The notes under the pieces: generated by a model
What the model saw: the letters and a program-made list of their open reading frames with translations, nothing else
Databases searched by the model: none
What the model was told of the DNA's origin: nothing
In this document: one piece after another, positions 1-10,164 of the stretch
Layout: every line of letters begins with the position of its first letter
Position numbering within the stretch: position 1 is the stretch's first letter
Program-made: the position numbers and the translations under genes
NCBI GenBank assembly: GCA_907165065.1
Contig: OU015530.1
Location: 46,626,965-46,690,964, forward strand
Reading direction: 5' to 3'
Origin: Caprimulgus europaeus
Lineage: Eukaryota > Chordata > Aves > Caprimulgiformes > Caprimulgidae
DNA: 64,000 nt

Positions 1-168
1 CACCTGGGCACACCACTGACTCATGTTCAGCCGGCTATCGATCAACACCCCCAGGTCCCTCTCTGCTGATCAGCTCTCCAGCCACTCCTCCATGGGTGGG
101 GGGCAGGGGTGTCCTGCAGCCAAAGTGCAGAACCCAGCATTGAAACTCATGCAGTTGGTCTTGACCTG

Positions 169-417
169 TCAATCTAGTCTGTCCAGATCCCTCTGCAGAG
201 CCTCCCTACTCTCAAGCAGACCAACACTTCCATCCAGCTTGGTGTTGCCTGCAAACTTACTGAGGGTGCACTTGATCCCCTTGATAAAGATGTTAAATGG
301 GAGTGGGCCTAGTACTAGGCCCTGGGGAATACCACTCGTGACTGGCTGCCAACTGGATTTAACCCCATTCACGACCACTCTTTGGGCATGGCCATCCAGC
401 CAGTTTTTACTCAGCAA
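169..417 (-). pseudogene. Longest surviving open piece of the CR1 reverse transcriptase
   Basis: 82 codons lie between the frameshift near 404-413 and the in-frame TGA after the RLD motif. The piece spans the central fingers/palm part of the polymerase, with the VTSGIPQG segment and the altered catalytic box FAGN in place of FADD. It has no ATG of its own and is only the middle of a protein that is roughly tenfold longer when intact. It would not make an active enzyme. Confidence 0.9.
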
Positions 418-522
418 AGTATATGCCCATTTGAGCCATGAGCAGCCAGTTTCTTTAGGAGAATGCTGTGGGAAACAGTGTCAAAGGCTTTACTAAAGTC
501 CAGACAGACAATATCCACAGCC

Positions 523-552
523 TTTCCTTCATCCACTAATGGATGAAGGAAA
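523..552. repeat. Perfect 13-bp inverted repeat (4-nt loop) at the CR1 boundary
   Basis: Arm 523-535 (TTTCCTTCATCCA) is the exact reverse complement of arm 540-552, with loop CTAA at 536-539. The left arm belongs to CR1 coding sequence (the Asp-Glu-Gly-Lys codons before the VDIVCLDF motif). The right arm sits just where recognisable CR1 sequence stops. It could form a stable hairpin. It may record a fold-back or inversion at the truncation point. Confidence 0.85.
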
Positions 553-825
553 CTTCACTTAACTTCATTAGAACTAATCAGAAAAAAACATCTAATTTCC
601 TTTAATTTTCTTCTCCTTCATGTGAAGGAGTGTAAATTATACAATCGTATACTGCTATATGGAACTGGCGGTATGCCTGTTTCCACAGTCTTACAGCATA
701 ACTAAGGACCCCAAAGCAGAATGTAAGAAACGGGATTATATACAATCAAAAAAAGCTTTAACTGTAGCTGCCTGTTCTTAGATAGTAGACAGATGTGGGC
801 TAACAGTCTTTTTTCCTCTTCCTAG

Positions 826-911
826 CAATCATGATGGGACTGGGAAAAGAGTGGTGATGTTGGGATTTGTTAAAAATAAAAGATTTCAACACAGATTATC
901 AGCACAAGGTG
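826..911 (+). CDS. Candidate internal coding exon, product unknown
   Basis: This 86-nt segment lies between a strong acceptor and a strong donor. A CTAAC branch-point match at 800-804 sits 22 nt before a long pyrimidine run ending CCTAG. The donor is G|GTAAGTATG at 911/912. Only one frame is open. It starts with one base completing a split codon, runs 28 codons (beginning NHDGTGKRVVMLGFVK, then NKRFQHRLSAQG) and leaves one base over. That phase matches the next candidate exon at 1942. I do not recognise the protein. The composition is basic and not low-complexity. It could instead be a non-coding RNA exon or a chance pairing of splice signals. Confidence 0.4.
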
Positions 912-1941
912 GTAAGTATGAAGCTCATCCTCTTGATTTCCTGATTTGACAATCTCTGATGTCATGCCAGTGGGAACAGATTTCTGTAATGTCAGTTACA
1001 TGTAATGTTCAAACTGAAGCTTTTGAATATTTATGATACATGACTGGCTAAAAAAGATTTTATTACATTTAAAAATAGACCTTCAGATGTGAAAATCTGA
1101 GATCTCCTTAAAAAAGATTGTACAAGGAACTTAAGCTTCAAATTATACTATATCCTGCATAATAACTTTCTCTTGACTGAAAGTCAGGACTAATGCTTGA
1201 CCCTCTAGAACTAACATGGAAGCAACAGCGTTAGTCATGAATGAGCACATTTTTCTTATCCTATCTAACAGTTGTGAGCAAAACCAGACTTCAGATTTTT
1301 TTTTTTTTTGGGGACTTTGCTAATGTTTATTATTTACTTTGATAGAAGCAAAAAGAATTAATCCAGAATAAAATGCTGTAGCATGCAGGCTGATATGGAG
1401 CAGTCCAAGTTAATGTTGGCTTTTGAATACTGAAAAACTGTTCAGCTATCTGATCTGTAACTGATTGCCTGCCAAATTATGTTGGGAAAATGGTCAGTGT
1501 TTGCCTAGTTTGAGACTTTCTTTATCAGGCTGTATATACAGCTTGTTTCCACACAGGTTGCAGCTCAAACATAGTGTATTTGAGAAGTTCAGATCTTGGT
1601 AAGAAAATTAATTCTTCATGTTATGTATAGACAGACTTTTAAAATATTTTTCCTGTTTATCCTTCTTTCCATATCTTTCACCTCTTTGCTAGCAGAGCTG
1701 TTGGACTCGCAACTCCACTCTGTGGCTTGATACAATTTTTATTATTTTGTTTTTTTAAGGCCCATGTCAACACTGTGGTTTCATATTGCAATCCTTTATT
1801 TTGGGAACCAGAAGGTTAAAGTCTTTAAGCTAGTCTGTTATAGTTTTTCTGACATACTGCAGTTAAGCATCTAGCTTTTTAGTTCGTGTAACCGTGTGTC
1901 ATATGGATATACATCTCCATGTATTCCTCTATTGCCTTCAG

Positions 1942-1979
1942 GTCTCTGCTTAGCAAGGCACCACAGTTCTCTTCCTAAG
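1942..1979 (+). CDS. Candidate 38-nt coding micro-exon, product unknown
   Basis: The acceptor reads TATTGCCTTCAG and the donor AAG|GTAAGCC. With the one base left over from 826-911 it opens in frame as G-LCLARHHSSLPK and ends on a codon boundary, matching the phase of the candidate exon at 2223. An alternative 42-nt exon in the same phase (acceptor CCACACAG near 1556, donor TTG|GTAAGA near 1599) is also possible between the two. Such short exons are uncommon, so the support is mostly phase agreement with the neighbours. Confidence 0.28.
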
Positions 1980-2222
1980 GTAAGCCACCTACAAAGTAAA
2001 GGCTTTATCCATAAGGTGTTAACAGTGCTTAGCTTGTCTTAAAGTTGACTGCATTCGTATGCTACTTGTCTTGAAATTAAGTTATTTGAGTTTAAGTGGG
2101 AGTTTTTTGTCTTTGCAATCAGCTTTCCACTAAGGTGCTGACATCACTGAGCAGTTTTATTTCTGACTTCTCTATCCACTGCCCTTTCTGTGTCACTTCA
2201 TACGTCCTGTGTTGCTGCTCAG

Positions 2223-2420
2223 CAGCTGAGCCCTGCAGGGAGATTCTTACAGTTACTTTCTTCAAAAGAAGGATCTTTGGATGCATGCGTTTATAAGACA
2301 GTGTTGGTGCGAACAAAGGCCAAGGGCCTCCCCAAAGCCTTGACCTCCATGTCTGGAGGAGCACTGGTAGAAACAGAAATGAACTCCCAGTGGAGCAGGT
2401 GTTTGTGCTCTTGGGAGTAA
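2223..2420 (+). CDS. Candidate terminal coding exon with TAA stop, product unknown
   Basis: A pyrimidine-rich stretch from 2161 ends in GCTGCTCAG, and the open frame then runs 65 codons from 2223 to a TAA at 2418-2420. It begins QLSPAGRFLQLL after a NAGNAG-type CAG/CAG junction and continues through SSKEGSLDACVYKTVLVRTK and SGGALVETEMNSQWSR. The frame agrees with the end phase of the 1942-1979 candidate. Base composition is more GC-rich than the flanks, as coding sequence often is. No known domain is recognised and no membrane segment is obvious. The open frame also extends upstream of the acceptor to 2190, so an unspliced reading is possible. Confidence 0.33.
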   Translation, partial: QLSPAGRFLQLLSSKEGSLDACVYKTVLVRTKAKGLPKALTSMSGGALVETEMNSQWSRCLCSWE

Positions 2421-2875
2421 CTCAACTGTGTACTTTGAAGTGATGTTACTGGTGCCAAATACAGCATCAACACAGCTAATGCAAAAAACCTCACTAACAT
2501 CTCTTCTTAGACCTGGATGGTCATCTGAGAAGGAGATTTTTCTTTGCTATCAAGAACCACATGAGTTAACAAATTTCAGTGTTCTGGAAGGACTCTTCTT
2601 GCAGTCATGCTGAACATACTCTTCAGAAACATGGTTATACTGTACAGTTTATTGGAAAGAGGCATCTCTGTCTCGGTGATCGTTCTTGTATTTTTATCTG
2701 TGACTCTGTTTCTACCTTCTGCCCACAAATTTTCAGCAACACAGGAGTTAAACATTGCATGTTGTACAATAGACATGTATGGTAGAGTATAGGGGGTAAA
2801 GAAAAGAAAAAAAAAATCAATAGAATAGATAGTGATGTACTCAAAGTTTATTAAAGTTGAATTGTCTTGAGGTAA
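2421..2875 (+). other. Possible 3' untranslated region of the left-edge gene candidate
   Basis: This is AT-rich sequence after the TAA at 2418-2420. An ATTAAA at 2850-2855 is followed within 20-30 nt by GT-rich sequence (TTGAATTGTCTTGAGGT), a plausible cleavage/polyadenylation context. It depends entirely on the exon model at 826-2420 being right. Confidence 0.2.
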
Positions 2876-5166
2876 ATGGCTCAAATCAGATTATCAAGAT
2901 GTTTTAGAGTGCATAGACATAGCATTATAGAAAAGGAACTGTAAGCTAGTGTATCCCTTTATTTTAGTATATGCATTTCAAGACAAATTTACTCTCTTGG
3001 GTACTTCCTGAACACTTACTATTTTCCCCCAACTCCTGCAACAGCTACAGAAACATTGTCCTGGCCAACAGAAATGCTACATATCTTTCTGGTTTGCCAA
3101 TTGCCTTTAGGAGCAGCCCTTGTCACCTGGAGACTTGCCTCAGGTGAATTAAAAACCGGCACTGTAAGAACAGCCTGAAGAGTTGTGCATGAAGTGATGA
3201 AAAGACAACTCCTTCCCCTATCTGTTTGGGCTTTTGAAACCAGCCCAGTGAGCTAAATTGCAACCATTACTGTCTCCTCACTTATCCTCACCTATTCATT
3301 ATCCAAGTGTTAACTAGTGCTAATTTTCTTTTGAACTCGTTTTGCATATCAAAAGTTTTATTGAAACCCACCAAGATTAGTTCTATTCTGTGTGGTGGAG
3401 GCGTTTTGTTTGTTTGTGTGTTTGGGGGGTTTTTTGTGTGTTTGTGGCTACAGAATGGTGGCATCCTGCTTTGCTTTCCCTTCCCAGTTGCAAGCTCTTG
3501 TTGCTTACTTCAGCTCTGATGATACATCTGGCTGTAGAACCAGCTGACTCAGTTTGCTAAACTCTCAGAAAGCTTCATTTTTTCCTCACCCCCTGGAAAA
3601 GGAGTTATGAGCCAGTTAAGCGAACAACACTGCTTTACTGATTGATCAGAGGAGTTTCAGTGCCAGGGCAAGGCAGTGAGGCATTGCTCAGTCTGAGTGG
3701 TGGAAAGCTCTCCTCATGCTGGCAGCTATTAGAAAGCCATCAGGTTAGTTCTCAGTAAACACCTATTGTGGTTTATTTTGTTTCCAGTTTGTCTTGGTCT
3801 GTAATTTGCTTTTCAAAATGTTTTTCTGTTCTACTTTTGTTCCTCATTTCAAAATTGTGTAATTCATTTCTTCCTGTGTTTTTAGGTATCTATACCCCAT
3901 TTACTATTCTCCAGGTACTTGTTTACTACTTGATGCACTAGATGTATTTAATCAATATAGTACTCAAACTGTAGCATGTAATATTCCTCTTCTAGAATCC
4001 AGGATAGAAATTATCCCTCTCCCACCTGGAGTGTATTGACCTCTGAATTTTGCTTTCACATAAAACATCATAACTCTGACTTCAGTTGGATATCTTGCCC
4101 TTACCTGTGTTCTTCACAGCATTACTCTAGTCACAAACATGAAAATCACAGGAATTGTCAGGAGACACTGAAAAAATTAAGCTGAACTGCAGCATAAGGT
4201 ACCAGAGAGCATTGCTTTTAAAATAGTACCTTTTTAATCTGAACAAGAAAAGTTCTCTGGAAAAATTGACTAAAGACGGTGGTGATTATGACCAATGGGG
4301 TAAATGCAGCTTAATTTAGATGTTTGTCCTTTGAACAGACTGGATGGATTTAGCATGTTTGCACAAACATGGCACAGGTTCACAGCAACCAGATCCCCAA
4401 AGAAATTCTCTGGTAATTGGGAAAGTAATTAATGCAGTGGCATTATCCTTTCAGCTGAGGAGTGCTATAAACTTTTATCCAGTTTCTAAAAGTTCCTGCA
4501 GAACTGCTGGAAGTACTCCACCAACTGGGATTAAATGTAAGTCAATGTCAAAATACTTAGGCAAATATTGCTATTTTTATTTTCAAAAGTTTTAATTCTT
4601 TGAATATGCCTCATGGCTAAGGGCAAACAGAATTGCAAAGCTGTTTGGAGTAACATGAATACATTGTGGCTGTAAGTCAACATTTAAATTTTATCTTAAA
4701 ATGCAAGATACATAAAATCAGGCTGAGTTTGGTATATTCAGAGATATGTTTGCCTCCTGTACTAGGATCTGTATGTGTGGACCTCTTTTGAGCTAAATAT
4801 TAAAATTAGGAATTTTCCTAGAGAAAAGCAGAAATGGAAAAAGTTCTTGGTGAATAATCAGGCACAAGAGACTAGCAAATTTCATACTTTCACATGCTTT
4901 AGCTGGGATTTGCCTTCGCTTCAGAAGAAAAAGCTAGGACCTTCCTTTAGCATAAGAGAGCCAACAGTCCAAAGTACTCAATTTTGCAGTGAAATGAAGT
5001 TTTATAAAACTTTCATTTTTCTAGACAAAGCCTGAGATAATCTTATCTTGAAATCTCAGTGAATTTATGCTGACTTTACATTTTGTGGAGCAAAGGAGGT
5101 TTTTTCTTCTTGCCTTGAATACCAAAAAAGAGCAGATTAAAACTTAAACGTTCAAATTAAGCTCTC
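2876..5166. other. No gene seen; unique AT-rich DNA
   Basis: There are no convincing exons or transposons. A GT-rich run with GTTT-type units lies at 3403-3446, a pattern that recurs in this window. A GTAAGT near 4538 follows a short open stretch, but the upstream acceptor choice is ambiguous, so I do not call an exon. Confidence 0.6.
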
Positions 5167-5255
5167 TTTTTTTAAAAAAAAAAAAAAAAAAATTCCCAAT
5201 GAAATGATTGCATTTAAGATTCTCCCATCACTATGACAAAAGGTAAGGTCATATG

Positions 5256-5287
<32 letters not shown>
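5167..5287. repeat. Homopolymer pair: T7-A19 and T29
   Basis: Seven T followed by nineteen A lie at 5167-5192, and 29 uninterrupted T at 5259-5287, with 66 bp of ordinary sequence between. The T29 run is the longest homopolymer in the window. An A tract followed by a T tract gives inverted-repeat potential. No retroposed body or target-site duplication could be identified. Confidence 0.9.
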
Positions 5288-8200
5288 CCCTTTGCTCTGG
5301 GCCCCCCCTATACATACAAAATCAACTCCTAATTCTACCTTACTGGGGAAGACTGACATCCATCATCCAGCTACTAGATGTCAATCTGCTGGTCTGTCTG
5401 AGACCCTTAATCATGAATAGGAGCAAGAGTAAATAACTTTCAAGTCTTAACACACTAAGCCTCAGCAAGGACTTGAAAAGCCATTTCTTTTTCTTTTATT
5501 TTCTTTTTTCTCTTTTTTTTTTTTTCCTCTCAAAACTGAGCAGTCTTCTCATCTTTACACTTCCTTTTTCTAAGCAAGATGTGTCAGTTTGGAAGAGCTC
5601 TGGTAATGTGAATCTTTGGAAAGTGCCTTTATGTAAATTATGCAGATCCTAAGCATTAATGAATTTTAAACTCTTCCTGATGTGTTTATCAAATATATAT
5701 TTAGTATATTTACATTCTAATGATAGTCATTCTATGAAAGGAAATATGGAAGTTATTGAGTATTTTGGTGTATTGCTTGTTTTCTTTGCTAATGTAAAAA
5801 TTAAAAGAATTAATGAATTTTTAAAAAAAAAATAAAAATTGAAAATTTAAAAACTTATTTGAAAATTAAAATTTAAAAAATAATTAAAATTTAATTAATT
5901 AAAAATAAAAATTCTTAAAAAATAATATTTTTCTCTGAAACAAAGTTACTTTCTAATTAGCTCTAGTAATATGATGCTTTACAGCAGAGTGTACCAAACT
6001 GCTCCCAGTCAGATGTTGTTTTGGTTAGACTAGTGATCCCCGATACCAGATTAAAAAAAAATGCATGGGTCTCTTGAGCCTTTTATAAGCAAATTTGGAA
6101 AACCACAGTAAATTTTTTTTCTTCCCAGGCAGAGTGATATTTTCCCCCTATTTTTGCTGTAATAAGTCTTAGATACGTTATTCCTCAAGGAACTCTGATA
6201 TATTCTCTTCTGCCTTGTGTGGCATGAGAAGTTTTCCTTAGCCCTAGAAAACATAAAAATGATTCTCTCTTTGCCCATAGCCCTGTGAGCTGTTTTTTCT
6301 TGGCTGATTCTTAAGTATTAGCCTTGATAAGGTTTGTGGTCTAAATTACCTTAAGCTTTGCACTGTACTTAAACCAAAGTTTAAGTTAATTCTAATTTAT
6401 CTTTTCAAGTATATGGAAAGATTTTATTCCATACAGGGCTGCGTAACCCAGTACATACTAATGTTCACTTTTAATATGTCTTCTATCCTCTCATTTAAGC
6501 ACTAATAAACTGCACTGTATGATGTAACAATATATATTTTTTTTTTTCCCCTCCCACTAGGTATTGAGGAATTGAGGCATAGAAGTTGTGTGCTGCACTA
6601 AAGAAATTTGGAAGACAACTGAGGATAAATTGCTTAATTAGGTGTATATATACACCATTCAAGTCACAGGTCAAGAAAGCATATTTTTTGTTCTACCTTG
6701 ATATCTCATTTACTGAATGATTTCAAAGCAAGCTTCCTCTTCTCTGACATCTGTCTTTTTCCATACTTTACATACATCTGTGCTATAGTGATGCTACCAT
6801 AGAGTACTACTGCTGACTGTATGAGTGGGAGGATAAAAACAACAAATGTTAGCCCTTAACTGGATGCAACAGCAGTTTTCTGAGACCTTACCAATCACTG
6901 GTAGTTGCTCTGTGAAATATCTTCAAAACTTGCATTTCCAGGGTGGTTTTTGTTGTTGAAACATTCTTCCTGAATGAGATGCTTGATTAAATTACAACAC
7001 TTCTAATTTCTTAATTCAAGAACAGACTTCCCTTTGCCTTTGTGTTGCCAAGCAAGGTACGGTTTGTCCAGAGGAGGAAGGAATGAGCCATGCATATTGC
7101 CCCATATTACTGCTGCAGTGTGAGAAGGCAATGAATGTTGTCAAAATGATGTCAAAAGGAATGACTCAATACCTTATGTTATGTGAGATCCAGGACTTCA
7201 TTCAGTTTCCCACCCATCCCTAAAGGAAAATAAATGAATGTATAGCAGGGTATGGAGGGCCTTCAAAAGATGCCATACTGAAAATTATTGATGCTGAAAC
7301 CCTTTTCTATGCTCATCTATGGGCCATCTCGATCCTGAGGAACCATATGAGTTACTGGGACTGGGAGTCCTTTGCTGTAATTGCAGGAGAACTTGAATAT
7401 GCAGCAGAGGCTCATCTATAACTGTGATACCAGCAGTATAACCTCTGCTTTTCCCTTGCTACTTGGTTGGTTAGCTCTTTGGAGAAGCAACAAGCTCAAA
7501 TCAGGATTACAGAGAGAAGCATTAGGACAGTAAAAGCAAGGGTAAACTAATGTACACTGAAGGAACATTATTTCTTTTTTACACAAAGTGGGAAACAAAA
7601 AAGATGGCTTTGTTCATCATGATGCAAAAAACTGTGCAACCAAGATGAGAGCTTTCCTAGTTTGGGACACAGAAAAACAAGTGGGCACATCTAGGTTAAA
7701 ATAGAATCAAGGGAAATCTTACTGTCTCTTGATGGGACTCAGGAGAACAAGGTATGCCATAGAAAATGCAGGTCAGCCTAGGTTAGGCTGCAGGAGAGAT
7801 CATGGTTATAGGGCATCCAAACAGCAGTTTCCATAGAGCATCTTGTCATCAGAAATTGGCTGAGTTCAAAGTCAAGCATGTAACACATGTTGGTTCAGTT
7901 AAACAAAAATGTTTGTTTTGTCTGAATTCAGGCCATTTTCCCACCCTTGGAGTATCAATACATTTTGACAGAAACTGCATTTTCCTTTTCAAATAATTTT
8001 GAAAGAAAACTTATTTCCAAATCTAATACCATGTATATTTGAGCAGGAAATGACTTTCTTTAAAACATTTTTAAACTTTTTTTTTTTCCCCAATAGTCCT
8101 TCATTATAACATGTCCCTGGCAGCATGTGACATGTTATTATATGACTTAGATCACAACTGTAAACAAATTACAAGTCTGCTTGTCAAGAGGTAAAGACAT

Positions 8201-10147
8201 AGAGGGTAATATTAACCTGAGGTAGTCACCTTAGAAAATAGTCAATATAATGAAGTTATCAGTACTGTTGAGAAGATAGCTAAAATAGGCTGGATGCTCA
8301 TACTCTCTTTCTCTCCTTCATATGAAAAGGTTTGCAGGTGACTTACTCCACTTAGTGGTGGAAGAATATGATATTTAATTTGATTAAATGGGGTTTTTTT
8401 ATTTTTTTTTATTAAGATGGCTTTGAGTTCCCAAGTTTTCAGAGTCTTCACAAATCAAAATCTGAGATACCAAAGCACTTTTCATCCTATATTAATGTGC
8501 CGCCAATGTAAAAACACTCCTTGGGCTACGCAGCTACCCTGTGGTTTCCTGAGTGTCAGCTGTGTACTTTGTTCCACATGGTCTGTGTTCAAAGCCTGTC
8601 CTAGCTCTTCCAGACTGAAATGTTTTCTCCATCCCAGGGGAACTAGATGACCTGTTGGCACTCGCTGCTGAAAGCATTCACATGTAGTGCTACAGAGCTG
8701 GAAGCCAAGCCCTAATTTTATTGGGGATCTTCACAGTGTGCAGTCCTGGCTGCCCTGTGAATCCAAGTGCTGGGTCTGCTGCACAAGCAGCTCTGCCTGG
8801 GGATGAAGTGCTCCCAAACAGCCTATTCATTGCCCTAAGTGAGTGCTGTCTTAAATTTATGTTGCTGTGCAATTTTTCTTTTCATAGTGTTTATGTGTCC
8901 ATATGTTTAGCTTGTGATTTTACTGAAAGAAAATAGATTGACTGAAAGCATTCATAACCACCGCATCTGCTATTCATACGTATAGGTATGTATGTACCCA
9001 CACACAAAGAAAACTCAGTACTGTAATGCTCTGGTACAGTACAGATTAACTTATTTTTTAAAATGTCATCCACAAACAGAAATCTACCAGATGCTATTGT
9101 GAAATTATTTTAGGTTTAGGTTTACAGTATTCAAGTTATGCTATAGAAAAAGGAAGAAATAATTGAGACCTACTGAACACTTTGTGCCTAGTTCTTCTCT
9201 CTTGAACCTTCTTTATTGCACAAGTAACCACAGAGTATTTGCTGCCACAGCTGTTTCTCATGCATGATGTAATTGTTTTATTAAGCATTATTTGTTTGCA
9301 TAGATCAGATTCCATTATTATTGTGGATGCTCATTAAAACATGCCCCGTGCCACTCTGAGGCTGGGAATTTCAAAAGTTCATAACATTAGCTTAACTCTG
9401 CAACAGTGACCTAAATAGTAAAGGCTCCTATTGCGTCCCTTTCCATATTTATAAATGTTTTATAGCACTGTGTGTAGGCAAAGTTAGTTATATTAACACT
9501 AAGAACAAGCAGAACCAGCTAATAGAGGTTTGGGGGGTGGGAAATAAAAATATAAACATGACAGGGAAATGTCCTTGAATATTTGTGATAAATTCATAAC
9601 TTAAAATTAATGTTTTGCTAGGTATTTCAGGTAAAGTACAATGTTCCTGAAAAACTTTTTTTTTCTCTTGACGAAATACAATTTTTTCATAACTACTTTG
9701 TCCAGTTTTAAGATGGCTGCTGGTGTCTAGAATCATGCTAATTAAAATACACTACTTTCAAATGACATTCAATTGCTTATTGTAGAGGAATACTGATACA
9801 GTGCTACCATGCTGCCAGGGTTTGAGAGGCACAGTATTTAGGGGCTGTGAAGAAGAAAATGGGCCCAGGACATAGCAAATAATGCTATCTGTGGCCCTGT
9901 CTTAATGCTTCTGGACTACAAAATAGTCACATGCTCTTGCTGGAAATGCATTAGCATGGTGAGCATGCTTGTTAGTCAGCATTAAGAAGGCTGTCATGTG
10001 AATCTAATTTTGGTGAGATTGTATGAAAATACCGATTTGCCTGTCAAGAGAGAACTTTAAAAATCTGTCGGAGGAAATGGATGAGGAAACACTATAATGT
10101 ATACAAAGTGAGTGTAAAAAGGCAGATCTTGACCTTTTGCTTGCCTG
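5288..10147. other. No gene seen; AT-rich DNA with one extreme A/T patch
   Basis: Position 5811-5932 is almost pure A/T (runs such as AAATTTAAAA and TTAATTAATTAAA). A strong acceptor-like T/C run ends in CACTAG near 6561, but the sequence after it has stops in every frame within about 40 nt. The 8500-8850 part is more GC-rich and ends in a GTGAGTGC donor-like site at 8839/8840, without a clear matching acceptor. Position 9230-9480 resembles conserved non-coding DNA (see findings). Confidence 0.55.
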
Positions 10148-10164
10148 TTTTTTTTTTTTTTTTT
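10148..10164. repeat. T17 homopolymer
   Basis: Seventeen uninterrupted T. Similar 15-17-nt T or A runs lie at 12430-12445, 17753-17767, 20506-20521, 22800-22815, 23219-23234, 24842-24858 and 39265-39279. None has a retropseudogene body that I can recognise beside it. Confidence 0.9.

Larger units (their letters stand above)
1..552 (-). mobile_element. CR1-type LINE remnant (reverse transcriptase part), truncated
   Basis: A non-LTR retrotransposon fragment read on the minus strand. The 5' limit is near 546-552 and the 3' part runs off the left edge. In element order it carries the LDFSKAFD-type motif (near 485-545), NWLDG..QRVVVNG, the PVTSGIPQG turn followed by LGP, then CTLSKFA and RDLDRL. 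These are hallmarks of the CR1 ORF2 polymerase. It is dead. A TGA (bases 411-413) replaces the expected Trp of the LCWVKNW segment. One A is missing from the adjacent A run (404-408), which shifts the frame. About four residues are missing before the catalytic box. The FADD box reads FAGN, so the catalytic aspartates are lost. Another in-frame TGA follows RLD. The family identity and the intact sequence it is compared with come from memory of bird CR1 elements; the defects are read directly. Confidence 0.93.

Noticed and set aside
23-496. 157-codon plus-strand frame
   Set aside because: It is the antisense of the CR1 reverse transcriptase; the minus strand carries the recognisable motifs.
6540-6642. 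Very strong acceptor (T/C run ending CACTAG) with a GTGTAT donor-like site after about 80 nt
   Set aside because: All three frames stop quickly, so it is not a coding exon; a non-coding exon cannot be supported from sequence alone.
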